DNA from: Afipia sp. GAS231
Lineage (GTDB): Bacteria; Pseudomonadota; Alphaproteobacteria; Rhizobiales; Xanthobacteraceae
DNA length: 64,000 nt
Assembly: GCF_900103365.1 (NCBI RefSeq)
Contig: NZ_LT629703.1
Location: forward strand, 6,062,501 to 6,126,500
Direction: 5' to 3'
Shown here: positions 28,503-37,395 of the stretch, in pieces
Layout: every line of letters begins with the position of its first letter
How positions within the stretch are numbered: position 1 is the stretch's first letter
The notes under the pieces: generated by a model
What the model saw: the letters and a program-made list of their open reading frames with translations, nothing else
Told to the model about the DNA's origin: nothing
The model's database searches: none
Program-made: the position numbers and the translations under genes

Positions 28503-29571
28503 GTTGGTCGTCCTGGATCGGGATGATGTGCGACGGGTTGATCTCCAGCCAGACTTTCTGGCCGACGTTGAAAACGCTGACTGGCGGCGACATCACGCGC
28601 ACCTTGAGATCGCCGGTCTCGGCGCGGAACGCGTAGTCCCAGCTCTCGCCGAGAAAGGCGCGCTCGATAATACTACCGGGCAGGATGACGCAGTCGCCGT
28701 TGGGGCAGGCGGCATGCAGCGCCAGGTTCTGTGAACGCAGCGAGAATTCGGTGGTCTTGATCGGCCCGCTGCAGCCAAGCCGCGCAGAGGCGACTTCGAA
28801 GCCGTTGAAGGCGACGCTCGACCCATTCGGCTTGCCGTCGAGAATGTTGGAGCGCCCGATGAATTCGGCGACATAGCGTGTCTTCGGCCGTGTATAAAGC
28901 GTCAGGGGATCGTCGATTTGCTCGATGCGGCCCTTGTTCATGACGGCGATACGGTCGGACGTCGTCATCGCCTCCGACTGGTCGTGGGTGACGTAGATCG
29001 AGGTGATGCCGAATTCATTGTGCAGGCGGCGGATCTCGCCGCGCATCTCCTCGCGCAGGTTGGCGTCGAGGTTCGACAGCGGTTCGTCGAGTAGCAGAAT
29101 TTCCGGCTTCACCACCAGCGCCCGGGCCAGCGACACCCGCTGCTGCTGGCCGCCGGAGAGTTCGTTGGGATAACGCGCGGCGAGGTGGCCGAGCTGGACC
29201 ACGTCGAGGATCTGTGCGACGCGACGTTTGGCTTCGTCCTTGGCGACCTTGCGCATCTTGAGGCCGAAAGCAACGTTCTGCTCCACCGTCATGTTCGGCC
29301 ACAGCGCGTAGCTCTGGAAGATCATCGACATCCGCCGCTTTTCCGGCGGTAACGAAGATGTCGCCGACGACATCTGACTGCCGTCCATCTCGACAGTGCC
29401 TGCAGTCGGCGTCACAAAGCCCGCGATCATCCGCAGCGTCGTGGTCTTGCCGCAGCCGGACGGTCCCAGCAGCGAAACGAACTCGCCCGCACGCAGCGTC
29501 AGATGGAGGTCGTCGACGACGACGAGATCGCCGAACTTCTTGGTGAGGCCGTTGAGTTGCAACTTGTCCAT
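28495..29571 (-). CDS. Fe3+/polyamine-type ABC transporter ATPase (FbpC/PotA-like)
   Basis: A 358-residue ATPase from ATG 29571 (MDKLQLNGLTKKFG), sharing one base with the permease stop. Walker A GPSGCGKTT, Q-loop MIFQSYALWPNMTVEQNVAFGL, signature LSGGQQQRVSLARAL, Walker B ILLLDEPLSNLDA, and a C-terminal TOBE-like domain (about 240-355). In this subfamily substrates include Fe3+, phosphonates, polyamines, sulfate and organic acids. A longer frame to 29838 lies within the permease gene and was rejected. Confidence 0.92.
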   Translation of the reverse strand: MDKLQLNGLTKKFGDLVVVDDLHLTLRAGEFVSLLGPSGCGKTTTLRMIAGFVTPTAGTVEMDGSQMSSATSSLPPEKRRMSMIFQSYALWPNMTVEQNVAFGLKMRKVAKDEAKRRVAQILDVVQLGHLAARYPNELSGGQQQRVSLARALVVKPEILLLDEPLSNLDANLREEMRGEIRRLHNEFGITSIYVTHDQSEAMTTSDRIAVMNKGRIEQIDDPLTLYTRPKTRYVAEFIGRSNILDGKPNGSSVAFNGFEVASARLGCSGPIKTTEFSLRSQNLALHAACPNGDCVILPGSIIERAFLGESWDYAFRAETGDLKVRVMSPPVSVFNVGQKVWLEINPSHIIPIQDDQHA

Positions 29572-31310
29572 CAGTTTCGCCTCAGCATGAAGTCCCGGCC
29601 AAGGATGATCGTTCCCACCAACGTCATGACCCCGGTAACGATAAGCAACAGCACCGAGATCGCGGAAAGCATTTCGTACGAACCCTGTTCGCTCAGTTCC
29701 AGCGTCAGCACCGAGACCACCCGGGTCTGCGGTCCCGACAGGAACATCGCGGTCGACAATTCGCGGGTACCGATGATGAAGATCAAGAGCCAGCTTCCGA
29801 ACAGCGATTTCTTCAGGATCGGCACCACCACCAGCCACAGCGCGCGGGCCTGGTTGCCGCCGGCGATCCGTACGGCTTCTTCCAGTTCGGGGTGCAGGCC
29901 CTGGATCGCCGAATTGGAGTTGGTGAAGGCGATCGGCAAAAAGCGCGTGACGAAGGCGATCACGACCAGCGCGCCGAGGCCGTACAGCGCGAACGGCGGC
30001 GGCGCGTAGGCGGCGTAGAAGCAGATCGCGAGCACGATGCCGGGCACCGCAAACGGCGCCAGCGTGATGCTCGCCAGCAGGTGGGAATAGGGCAGCAGCT
30101 TGCGCTGCGAGATATAGGCGACGGCGAAGCCCAGGAAGGTGCAGATGGTCGCGGTGATGATGGCGTATTGGAAGGTGTTGAACAGCGCCTGCCGCACCGT
30201 CACCTGGTCGAACAGCACCTCACGGAAATTATGGAAGGTGAAATTGGTTGCCGACATCGGCAGCGCCCAGGCCTTGCTGAACGAGGTCTGCAGGATAATG
30301 AACAGCGGCATGAACACCGACAGGCCGGCAATCGCCATTGCATAGGCGAACATCACCCAGCGGAAGGCGCCCAGCGCCATTGGCTCGCGGTGGCCGCCCT
30401 TGCCGCCGACGGTGACATAGCTTTTGCGCGCCAGCAGCCGGCGTTGCACCCACAACAGCGCAATCGTGATGCCGACCATCGGCATCGAGAACGCCGCGGC
30501 GACCTCGACTCTCACGGGATTTTCGAAGAACGCCGCGAGCTGCGTGGTCACGACGTTGAAGCCGGCGGGGATCGCGATCAGCGCGGGCGTGCCGTAGAGG
30601 CCGAGCACTTCGAGGAACACCAGGAACACCGAACCGAGGATTGCCGGCAACGCCAGCGGCAGGGTGACGCGGAACGTCGTCTGCGCCGGGCCGGCGCCGA
30701 GGATGGCGGCGGCCTCTTCCATCTCGGTCGAGATCAGGTCGAGCGCGGATTTGGTGAAAACATAAATCAGCGGAAACGAATACAGCGCGGTGACCAGCGC
30801 CAGTCCCCAGAAGGTGAAGATGTTGAACGGGCCCGCCGGCGCGCCGGTCACGGCCATCCATGCCTTGTTGATCCAGCCGGCATTGGGGCCGCCAAGCAGG
30901 ATCCAGCCGATGGCGCCGACAAAGGGCGGGATCAGGAATGAGGCCAGCACCATCACATGCACAAAACCGCGGCCGGGCATGTCGGTGCGCGAGACGCCCC
31001 AGGCCAGCGGCACCGCAATGACGCTGGCGAACAGCGCTGCGACCGCGCCGAGTTCCACCGAATTGATCAGCGCCTGAACGTAGCGCGGCCGGCCGAAGGC
31101 GGTGAGGTAGTTGGCGAAGGTAAAACTGTGGTCGCGGGCGTTGGTGAAACTGTCCTTGACCAGCTGGAACAGCGGATTGGCGACCAGGAACACCAGCACG
31201 GCCGCCAGCAGCAGCGCCACCAGCGTCGTCGGGTTTAAGGCACTCCGAAGCGCGGCCGCAACTTTTGTTACGACAGTGCTGTGGCCACCCTCTATCCCCA
31301 GTACCGCCAT
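29571..31310 (-). CDS. Fused double-domain ABC permease (FbpB-like)
   Basis: A 579-residue inner-membrane permease made of two tandem permease units (about 1-295 and 310-579), each with about six helices and its own coupling loop (AAAILGAGPAQTTFRVTLPLALPAI and AVRIAGGNQARALWLVVVPILKK). One polypeptide replaces the usual pair. The gene begins directly after the crotonase TAA with no gap (TAAATG), so translation is probably coupled. Confidence 0.92.
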   Translation of the reverse strand: MAVLGIEGGHSTVVTKVAAALRSALNPTTLVALLLAAVLVFLVANPLFQLVKDSFTNARDHSFTFANYLTAFGRPRYVQALINSVELGAVAALFASVIAVPLAWGVSRTDMPGRGFVHVMVLASFLIPPFVGAIGWILLGGPNAGWINKAWMAVTGAPAGPFNIFTFWGLALVTALYSFPLIYVFTKSALDLISTEMEEAAAILGAGPAQTTFRVTLPLALPAILGSVFLVFLEVLGLYGTPALIAIPAGFNVVTTQLAAFFENPVRVEVAAAFSMPMVGITIALLWVQRRLLARKSYVTVGGKGGHREPMALGAFRWVMFAYAMAIAGLSVFMPLFIILQTSFSKAWALPMSATNFTFHNFREVLFDQVTVRQALFNTFQYAIITATICTFLGFAVAYISQRKLLPYSHLLASITLAPFAVPGIVLAICFYAAYAPPPFALYGLGALVVIAFVTRFLPIAFTNSNSAIQGLHPELEEAVRIAGGNQARALWLVVVPILKKSLFGSWLLIFIIGTRELSTAMFLSGPQTRVVSVLTLELSEQGSYEMLSAISVLLLIVTGVMTLVGTIILGRDFMLRRN

Positions 31311-32156
31311 TTACCGGCCGGTAAATTTCGGCTTGCGCTTTTCCATGAAGGCCTGACGGCCTTCGCGGAAATCTGAAGAGTCCATGCAGTCGGTGCCGAC
31401 CTGCTTGATCGCGTTCATGTCGCGCTTGTCGGGATCCTTGATCACCTGCGCGATGGTGATCTTGGCGGCCTTGATCGCCAGCGGCGCGTTGCCGGAAATC
31501 GTGCGCGCGATCTCCATGGTCGCGTTCCACAGTTCGGCATCGGGTGAAACGCGATCGACGAGGCCAATCCGCAACGCTTCCGCGGAATCGATCTTCATAC
31601 CCGTATACATGATCAGCCGCGCCCATGATGGCCCGACCAGCGAGACCAGGTGACGCAAGCCGTCGTAGCCATAGGCGATGCCGAGCTTGGCGGCGGGAAT
31701 GCCGAACTGACTGTTGTCGCTGGCGATGCGGATGTCGGCCGCCATCGCTACCTGCATGCCGCCGCCGAGGCAGAAACCCCTGATGCAGGCGATGATCGGT
31801 TTCGGATAATTCGCCAGCAATGCGCGCTGGGCTTCGCTCTTCTTCGAGTATTCTTCCGATGCCGCTGCATTGTGCCGGACGTTTTCGAACTGGCTGATAT
31901 CGGCGCCCGACACGAACGCCTTGTCGCCGGCCCCGACCATGATCACGACGCGGACGTCATCGTTGTCGCGCAGCTCGATCAGCGCGCTGCCGAGCCCTTC
32001 CCACATATCCAGCGACATCGCGTTGCGCTTCGCGGGATTGTTGAAGGTGATGACGCCGACGCCGTCGGTGACGCCCTGCAGGATCTTGCCGTCGGCGTAG
32101 GATTTTTCGTTGTTCTTTTCGTTGTTCTTTTCGTTGTTCTTGGGAACGTCGAGCAT
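31311..32156 (-). CDS. Crotonase-superfamily protein lacking both catalytic glutamates
   Basis: A 281-residue crotonase-fold protein (enoyl-CoA hydratase/isomerase family). The oxyanion-hole segments FVSGADI (81-87) and GFCLGGGMQVAMAADIRIA (127-145) are intact. The residues equivalent to rat hydratase Glu144 and Glu164 are Gln135 (GGGMQVA) and Ala155 (GIPAAKLG), so simple hydration of enoyl-CoA is unlikely. A different reaction of the fold (thioester hydrolysis, decarboxylation or isomerisation) is more plausible. Residues 7-18 are (NNEK)3, encoded by three identical 12-bp repeats. In the operon it sits between GST and permease genes. Confidence 0.82.
   Translation of the reverse strand: MLDVPKNNEKNNEKNNEKSYADGKILQGVTDGVGVITFNNPAKRNAMSLDMWEGLGSALIELRDNDDVRVVIMVGAGDKAFVSGADISQFENVRHNAAASEEYSKKSEAQRALLANYPKPIIACIRGFCLGGGMQVAMAADIRIASDNSQFGIPAAKLGIAYGYDGLRHLVSLVGPSWARLIMYTGMKIDSAEALRIGLVDRVSPDAELWNATMEIARTISGNAPLAIKAAKITIAQVIKDPDKRDMNAIKQVGTDCMDSSDFREGRQAFMEKRKPKFTGR
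32104..32139 (-). repeat. Three perfect 12-bp tandem repeats in the crotonase 5' coding region
   Basis: Three identical copies of TTTTCGTTGTTC (plus strand; coding strand GAACAACGAAAA) encode the (NNEK)3 stretch at residues 7-18. Being a multiple of three, copy-number change would keep the frame and alter only the N-terminal tail length. Confidence 0.9.
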
Positions 32157-32196
32157 GGGATCAGCTTTCGGAGTTGAAGAGGATGCGGTCTGCTAA

Positions 32197-32928
32197 TCAG
32201 ACGGTGGTGATGAACGGGTCGAATTTCGCACGTGCGAAGGCAGGCCGCGCCTGTATTTTAGTCCACCATTCGTTGACGCGGGGATGTTTCTTGGCCTCGA
32301 CTTCGTCAGGCGAGATCTCCTCGTCGAGCCGTTTGACGAACGGCACCGCGGCGATGTCGGCGATCGAATAGGCCTTACCGACCATCCAGCCGGACGGCTT
32401 CAGCGCGGCCTCCATTTTGTCCAGGAGTTGCGTGACCAGCTTGGTCCGCGCGGCGTCGCGCTCTTCCTCGGTATAGGGCTTTCGTGCCACCCGCAGCCAA
32501 GCTTCCTGGCGCTCCTTGCTCGGAATGTTCTTCAGCTTCTCGGCCAGTTCCGCGTCGGTCCATTGCGACGCCGTCTTCTGCAGATGATGGCGCCAGTTGA
32601 AGATGATGAGGTTGCCGATCAGGGCGTCGATATGCCGGATCCAGTTGCGCATCTCGGCGCGCTGGTAGGGCGTATCCGGCCGCAGCGGCGGATCGGGATA
32701 AGTCTCGTCGAGAAATTCGCAGATCGTGCCGCTCTCGTGCAGCGGCTGGCCGTCATGAATCATGGTCGGGATCACGCCGAGCGGATTGATCTTCAGGTAT
32801 GCCGGCGAGTGATGCTCCAGGTTCGCCATGTCGACGACATGGCCTTCATAGGCGAGGCCCTTTTCCTCGAGGCACAGCCGGACGCGGCGCGACGCGCTCG
32901 AACGCCAGCCGTGATGAAGAACGATCAT
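32197..32928 (-). CDS. Glutathione S-transferase, LigF/beta-etherase-like
   Basis: A 243-residue GST. The thioredoxin-like N-terminal domain (1-80) has HHGWRSSASRRVRLCLEEKGLAYE with Ser10/Ser11/Ser13 as candidate glutathione-activating residues, the cis-Pro GVIPTM, and HESGTICEFLDETYP. The all-alpha C-terminal domain (about 90-230) contains QRAEMRNWIRHIDALI. The overall pattern (KINPLGVIPTMIHDG, ICEFLDE, RAEMR) resembles LigF-type beta-etherases of lignin-degrading sphingomonads; this is recognition, not a search result. It lies 30 nt after the binding-protein gene and 40 nt before the crotonase gene. Confidence 0.85.
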   Translation of the reverse strand: MIVLHHGWRSSASRRVRLCLEEKGLAYEGHVVDMANLEHHSPAYLKINPLGVIPTMIHDGQPLHESGTICEFLDETYPDPPLRPDTPYQRAEMRNWIRHIDALIGNLIIFNWRHHLQKTASQWTDAELAEKLKNIPSKERQEAWLRVARKPYTEEERDAARTKLVTQLLDKMEAALKPSGWMVGKAYSIADIAAVPFVKRLDEEISPDEVEAKKHPRVNEWWTKIQARPAFARAKFDPFITTV

Positions 32929-32958
32929 GTGGATACTCCGTACAATTCGGGGAATGGC

Positions 32959-33996
32959 TCAGACGCCGAAGGTGTCGCGCCATTTTTCGGTGAGTTCGGG
33001 AATGCCCTTGATGATTTCGGCAATCGTCGGGCGGATGGTCTTCAAGTCGTCGAGCTTCTTGAAACCGGCGGGCAGTATCGTATCGCGGCGCAGCGGCACG
33101 CCGAATTCCTCGATATCCTCGGCCGCGGTTTCCGAGGAATACAGAAACTCCATGAACAGTTTTGCGGCGTTGGGATGCTTGCTGTTCTTCAGGATGGCTG
33201 AGCCCGAGATCATCAATACCGAGCCTTCCTCAGGGTACGATACCGCAATCGGATTGCCCTGTGCGGCATTGCGCAGCACCAGCGCGGACGGGCTGGCGCC
33301 GATGCTGCGCTCGCCCGACACCTGCACCGTGACGGTGTCGATGATGGAGCGGCCGACATGCGGCTTCAGCGCCGCCAGTTGTTCGAAATAATCCCAGCCG
33401 TAGAGCTTGTTCATCTGCACCACCCAGGTGCCGACGAAGCCGGAGAATCCGGGATGGCCGACCACCGACTGGCCCTTCCATTTCGGATCGATGAATTCCT
33501 TCCAGCTTTTCGGCGCCTGCTCCGGCTTCAGCTTGTTGGTGTTGTAGGCCAACCCAACTGTGGTCGCGTTGACGATCTGGTAGGCGTCATCGGGATCGAC
33601 GCCGTGAAACCGGCTGTCGATCTGGTCTATCGACCGCATCTTGTACGGCAACAACACGCCGCGGTCCTTCAACGCCACGTACTGTCCCATGTCTGTGGTG
33701 GCGAACACGTCGCAGTTGGCGGCGTTGGCTTGCAGGTCCTGGCTCAGCCGTTGATAGGCGACCTGCGCCGTCGACCGCACCACATTCACTTTCACGCCAG
33801 GGAAAGCCTTGCTGAAGATCGCGCCATGCTTCTCGGAACGGTCCGACGGCCAGTACACGCTGTACCAGGTCAATTCGCCTTCCTGCTTGGCCTTGGCGTA
33901 GAGCTCGGCGATGTAGTCGGCCTGCGCGGAGGCGGGCCGCAAGCCCATCAGGGCGACGGCGGTTCCGGTCAGAAAGTTTCTTCGGTCGATCGGCAT
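32959..33996 (-). CDS. Fe3+-type ABC substrate-binding protein (SBP_bac family), Tat-exported
   Basis: A 345-residue periplasmic binding protein. The start is ATG 33996 (MPIDRRNFLTGTAVALMG), a Tat signal with DRRNFLTG, preceded by an AGGGA ribosome site; the longer frame to 34050 has neither. The body resembles FbpA/PotD-type proteins (ELTWYSVYWPSDRSEKHGAIFSKAFPGVKVN). The tyrosine pair that coordinates Fe3+ in FbpA is not evident, so an organic acid or phosphonate is more likely than iron. First gene of the operon reading to 27273, divergent from a GntR regulator with a palindromic operator between them. Confidence 0.88.
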   Translation of the reverse strand: MPIDRRNFLTGTAVALMGLRPASAQADYIAELYAKAKQEGELTWYSVYWPSDRSEKHGAIFSKAFPGVKVNVVRSTAQVAYQRLSQDLQANAANCDVFATTDMGQYVALKDRGVLLPYKMRSIDQIDSRFHGVDPDDAYQIVNATTVGLAYNTNKLKPEQAPKSWKEFIDPKWKGQSVVGHPGFSGFVGTWVVQMNKLYGWDYFEQLAALKPHVGRSIIDTVTVQVSGERSIGASPSALVLRNAAQGNPIAVSYPEEGSVLMISGSAILKNSKHPNAAKLFMEFLYSSETAAEDIEEFGVPLRRDTILPAGFKKLDDLKTIRPTIAEIIKGIPELTEKWRDTFGV

Positions 33997-34076
33997 AGGC
34001 GTTCCCTGCGGGCCGACGCTCTCGGGCGTCTTCGAAAGCCATTTCAGCATTGATTTAATGTGTGCGCAATGCTCTT

Positions 34077-34090
34077 CTATGTATACATAG
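34077..34090. promoter_or_regulatory. 14-bp perfect palindrome, candidate GntR/FadR-type operator
   Basis: CTATGTATACATAG is a perfect dyad, centred on GTATAC, 13 nt before the GntR gene start and 80 nt before the binding-protein gene. It fits the FadR-subfamily operator pattern with GT and AC half-site cores (T-N-GTA-N0/1-TAC-N-A). It probably lets the regulator control itself and the divergent uptake operon. No regulator-binding experiment is implied. Confidence 0.7.
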
Positions 34091-34103
34091 GGGAACCTCT
34101 TAG

Positions 34104-34760
34104 ATGCGCGTCAGAACCAGCGATGCCCTGCGTAAGGAGCTCGAGGACGATATCGAGCACGGCCGGCTGGCGCCGGGCGACAGACTCGACGAACAGACAT
34201 TGGCGGAGCGGTTCGAGGTGTCACGCACACCGGCGCGCGAAGCCTTGCTGCAACTGGCGGCCGCCGGAATCGTGCGGCTGGTGCCGCGGCAGGGTGCGGT
34301 GGTCTCCAGCGTGTCGCCGCAACTCGCCATCGGCATGGTCGAAGTGCTGACCGCGCTGGAAGCGGAAGCGGCTGGCCTCGCGGCGCGGCGGATGTCAGTG
34401 GCCGAGAAGGCGCAGCTCACCAAATTGCATCTGGCGTCGCAGGCCGCGGTCAAGCGGCTGGACAGCCCCGCTTACATCAAGAACAACTCCGCGTTTCATG
34501 CGGCGATTTATGAGGGATCGCGCAACGAATTCCTCGCCGAACAGATCCGCGCGACGCGGCTGCGGATGCGTTTCTATCACCGCTCCAGCCTCTATCAGCC
34601 GGCGCGGCTGAAGGCGTCGTTCCAGGAGCACGCGCGCGTCATGGAAGCGATCAAGAGCGGCGACGACGCACAGGCGCAGCATTTGATGCGCGAGCACATT
34701 CTGTTCGGCGGCCGCGTGTTCGCCGACCTGATCGCCAATCTCGGAAATCGAAAGTCCTGA
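34104..34760 (+). CDS. GntR-family regulator, FadR subfamily (FCD domain)
   Basis: A 218-residue repressor-type protein. The winged helix-turn-helix (about 5-72) contains GDRLDEQTLAERFEVSRTPAREALLQLAAAGIV. The C-terminal FCD domain (about 80-205) has His in NSAFHAAIYEGSRN and two more in FQEHARVMEAI and HLMREHI, the metal- and ligand-binding pattern. Ligands of the family are usually carboxylates. The divergent position and the palindrome at 34077-34090 point to control of the ABC/GST/crotonase/CoA-transferase operon. Its stop shares a base with the quinone oxidoreductase start. Confidence 0.9.
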   Translation: MRVRTSDALRKELEDDIEHGRLAPGDRLDEQTLAERFEVSRTPAREALLQLAAAGIVRLVPRQGAVVSSVSPQLAIGMVEVLTALEAEAAGLAARRMSVAEKAQLTKLHLASQAAVKRLDSPAYIKNNSAFHAAIYEGSRNEFLAEQIRATRLRMRFYHRSSLYQPARLKASFQEHARVMEAIKSGDDAQAQHLMREHILFGGRVFADLIANLGNRKS

Positions 34761-35734
34761 TGATGAAGACCGCTGCCGTTCGTATCCACCGCCATGGCGG
34801 GCCCGAAGTGCTGCAATATGAAGAGGTGGATCTGCGCGATCCCGGTCCCGGCGAGGTGCTGTTGAAGCAGACCGCGATCGGTCTGAATTTCGCCGATACC
34901 TATCAGCGCGAAGGCGAGGCGGGGCCACATGATGCGGGTAACCTGCCGATCGTACTGGGCGGGCAGGGCGCCGGCGTGATCGAGGCCACAGGCCCCGGCG
35001 TTTCCGGCTTCAAGGCGGGTGATCGGGTCGCCTATATTCATCCCGGCGCCTATGCCGAGCGGCGTGTCGTGCCCGCCGACAAGTTATTGCTTTTACCGCC
35101 GGGGATTTCCGACCAGGTGGCGGCCGCGGCGTTGTTGCGCGGCCTGACGGCGGAATACCTGGTGCGGCGGCTCTACAAGATAAAGCCCGGCGATACCGCG
35201 CTGGTGCATGCTGCGGCGGGCGGCATGGGGCTGTTGCTCGGACAATGGGCGAAGGCGCTCGGTGCGCGGGTGATCGGCACGGTAGGGGCCGACAGCAAGG
35301 TCGAAATCGCGCGGGCGCACGGCTGCAGCGACGTGATCGTCTACAGCCGCGAGGATTTCGCGGATCGCACCATGGAACTGACCGGGGGCGTCGGGGCCGA
35401 CGTGATCTATGACGGTGTCGGCAAATCGGCGTTCCTGAAATCGCTGGATTGCGTGAGACCCATGGGCATGGTGATCAGCTACGGTACGGCGTCCGGCAAT
35501 GTCGGCGCCTTCGACCTGCAACTGCTGCATCGCAAATCCATCATCGTGACGCGACCGACGCTGCGCACCTGGATCGCCAAACGCGGGGCTGCCGCCGCGG
35601 CGTTCTTCGACGCTGTCATGTCAGGCAAGGTTCGCGCCGAGGTCAACCGCTCTTACGCGCTGAAGGATATCAGGCGCGCGCATGAGGAACTGCACAGCCG
35701 GGCCACTGTGGGCCCGGCCATCATTATTCCCTAG
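34760..35734 (+). CDS. NADPH:quinone oxidoreductase (zeta-crystallin-like MDR)
   Basis: A 324-residue zinc-free medium-chain reductase. It has IGLNFADTYQREG, GDRVAYIHPGAYAERRVVPADKL, and the nucleotide motif HAAAGGMGLLLGQWAKALGARVIGTVG. It would reduce quinones or enones with NADPH. It starts in a TGATG overlap with the GntR stop (ATG 34763 also possible) and so is probably co-expressed with the regulator. It may reduce a product of the neighbouring catabolic pathway. Its stop is 6 nt from the convergent transpeptidase stop. Confidence 0.9.
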   Translation: MMKTAAVRIHRHGGPEVLQYEEVDLRDPGPGEVLLKQTAIGLNFADTYQREGEAGPHDAGNLPIVLGGQGAGVIEATGPGVSGFKAGDRVAYIHPGAYAERRVVPADKLLLLPPGISDQVAAAALLRGLTAEYLVRRLYKIKPGDTALVHAAAGGMGLLLGQWAKALGARVIGTVGADSKVEIARAHGCSDVIVYSREDFADRTMELTGGVGADVIYDGVGKSAFLKSLDCVRPMGMVISYGTASGNVGAFDLQLLHRKSIIVTRPTLRTWIAKRGAAAAAFFDAVMSGKVRAEVNRSYALKDIRRAHEELHSRATVGPAIIIP

Positions 35735-35740
35735 CAGAAA

Positions 35741-37063
35741 TCACTGCGTCATATGCGCCGTCAGCGGATGTGAGCTCGCCTTGTTGAAAAAGGCCGCTTC
35801 CTCCGCGGTCGCTTCCAGCAACTGCTCGTCCTGCGCGTAGATGTCGTTGCGGAACTGCACGGTCTGGTCCTTGGTCATCCAGGCCGTGAGGTAGATCCAG
35901 GCCACTGGAATCTTTTTGGTGACGCGGACGTCGTGGCGCTCGCCGGTCGCAATCGCGGCATCGATCGCCGCCCGGTTCCATTGCGGCTGGTCCTTCAACA
36001 GCCAGGCCGCGAGGTCGCGCACATTGTCGACCCGCGAGCAGCCGTGTGAATCGAAGCGGTAGTCGTCGTTGAACAGGTTGCGCTGGTTGGTGTCGTGCAT
36101 ATAGACCGAATAGGAATTCGGCATGTCGATCTTGACGGCGCCGAGTGCGTTCCAGGTGCCGGACTGCTGGCGCACTGTAAAATTCGGCACGTGGTTGCCG
36201 GACCAGTCGACCGAATGCGGATCGAGCGGCGCGTCGTTGGCGCCGAGCACGTCCATGTGCATGCGCGACAGGTAGGTCGGGTCCTTGCGCATATGCGCGG
36301 AAATCTCGCTCTTGGCGATCGACGACGGCACGGTCCAGGTCGGGTTGAGATTGACGCTGGTGATTTCGGCGGTCAGCGTCGGCGACGGCTTTTCGGTCTT
36401 GCCGACGATGACGCGATAGCGGCGCACCACCTTGTCGTCCTCGATCGCCTCGGCAAAGGTCGCCGGGATATTCACGACCACATAGCGCTGGCCGAACGGA
36501 AAGCTGATATTTTCGAGACGCGTCAGCGAGGCTTCGAGCTGCTTGATCCGCTTCTGGACGGGCACGTTGAGCGCGGCCAGCGTGCGCGGCGTCACCGTCC
36601 CGGTCAGCGCCAGGCCGTGGCGGGCCTGGAACCGCTTGACGGCCTCAGTGAGAACATCGTCATAGGCGCCGGTTGCCTTGTCGGCGGCGAGATCGCCGCT
36701 GACGATCAGGCGCTTGCGCAACAGATCGTCATCCGGCCCCGGAACGCCAGCTGCGAATTTCGCGTCGGCCGGAATCGTCGGCCATCCGCCGCGCACCGCC
36801 AGATCCGCGTAGCTCTGCGCGGCCTCGCGGATACGTTGCGCGCTACCCTCGTCGAAGGTCGGTTCATGCGACAATGCCAGCGCCGCGGCCGAGCGTGATT
36901 CCGGCGTCGATACGGCCACGGCCGGTTTGGCCGGCGCTGCATGTGCGGCTGGTGCCGTCCCCGCGGGTGCGGCTGGATGCGGCGCTGTCGTGCCGGCCCC
37001 TTGGGCAAACGCCGGCCCGGCCACGAGCATTGCGGCCATGGCAATGATGGTCATTCTTGGCAT
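35741..37063 (-). CDS. L,D-transpeptidase (YkuD/YcbB-like)
   Basis: A 440-residue secreted enzyme from ATG 37063 (MPRMTIIAMAAML), with a Sec signal cleaved near AFAQ (residue 21) and an Ala/Pro-rich linker. A peptidoglycan-binding-like domain (about 120-170, AVKRFQARHGLALTGTVTPRTLAALN) precedes the YkuD catalytic domain (about 190-380). Catalytic residues are His323 (YMHDTN) and Cys342 in SHGCSR (339-344). It should form 3-3 peptidoglycan cross-links or attach periplasmic proteins. The frame extends to 37288 without family character; the start shown has GGGGAA before it. Confidence 0.9.
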   Translation of the reverse strand: MPRMTIIAMAAMLVAGPAFAQGAGTTAPHPAAPAGTAPAAHAAPAKPAVAVSTPESRSAAALALSHEPTFDEGSAQRIREAAQSYADLAVRGGWPTIPADAKFAAGVPGPDDDLLRKRLIVSGDLAADKATGAYDDVLTEAVKRFQARHGLALTGTVTPRTLAALNVPVQKRIKQLEASLTRLENISFPFGQRYVVVNIPATFAEAIEDDKVVRRYRVIVGKTEKPSPTLTAEITSVNLNPTWTVPSSIAKSEISAHMRKDPTYLSRMHMDVLGANDAPLDPHSVDWSGNHVPNFTVRQQSGTWNALGAVKIDMPNSYSVYMHDTNQRNLFNDDYRFDSHGCSRVDNVRDLAAWLLKDQPQWNRAAIDAAIATGERHDVRVTKKIPVAWIYLTAWMTKDQTVQFRNDIYAQDEQLLEATAEEAAFFNKASSHPLTAHMTQ

Positions 37064-37395
37064 GTCAGACTTCCCCAATGTCAGGCTTGCTGGGATGCGC
37101 GCGATGCGCGGAGTTGAAATGAAATAGCGGGCCGTTCGGGCTGAACTGGCCGGGTAAAGCTGCTGCACGAAGCATCCGGCAAGATTACCCCGTGAGAGTT
37201 GCATTAGGATTAAATTTCGGTTGCGGCTGTTGCACTGCCGCAAATCCGAAGGGCCCCAATGAAGGCTCATGTCCAAAAATATTCCCACCGCCCTGATTGG
37301 ACTTTTGTCTCCTTTGATATGTCGCCGTGGCGGCTATGCTGGTTCGCAACGGAATCAAGAAAAGCGCGCAAGAAAAGCGCGATCGGGAGAGCGGC
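37064..37395. other. Divergent intergenic region, 332 nt
   Basis: Lies between the transpeptidase and the Bug receptor genes. A perfect tandem duplication of CAAGAAAAGCGCG (37356-37368 and 37369-37381) precedes the receptor's ribosome site. No EcfG or sigma-54 consensus was seen. Nothing else is recognised. Confidence 0.6.
37356..37381 (+). repeat. Two perfect 13-bp tandem repeats before the Bug receptor gene
   Basis: CAAGAAAAGCGCG occurs twice without a break. It ends 14 nt before ATG 37396 and immediately precedes the GGGAGA ribosome site. It is one of four A/AAG-rich tandem tracts located at gene starts in this window. Confidence 0.88.

Noticed and set aside
32959..34050. Iron uptake role for the Fbp-type transporter
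   Set aside because: The Fe3+-coordinating tyrosine pair of FbpA is not evident, and the operon carries CoA and glutathione enzymes, pointing to an organic substrate.
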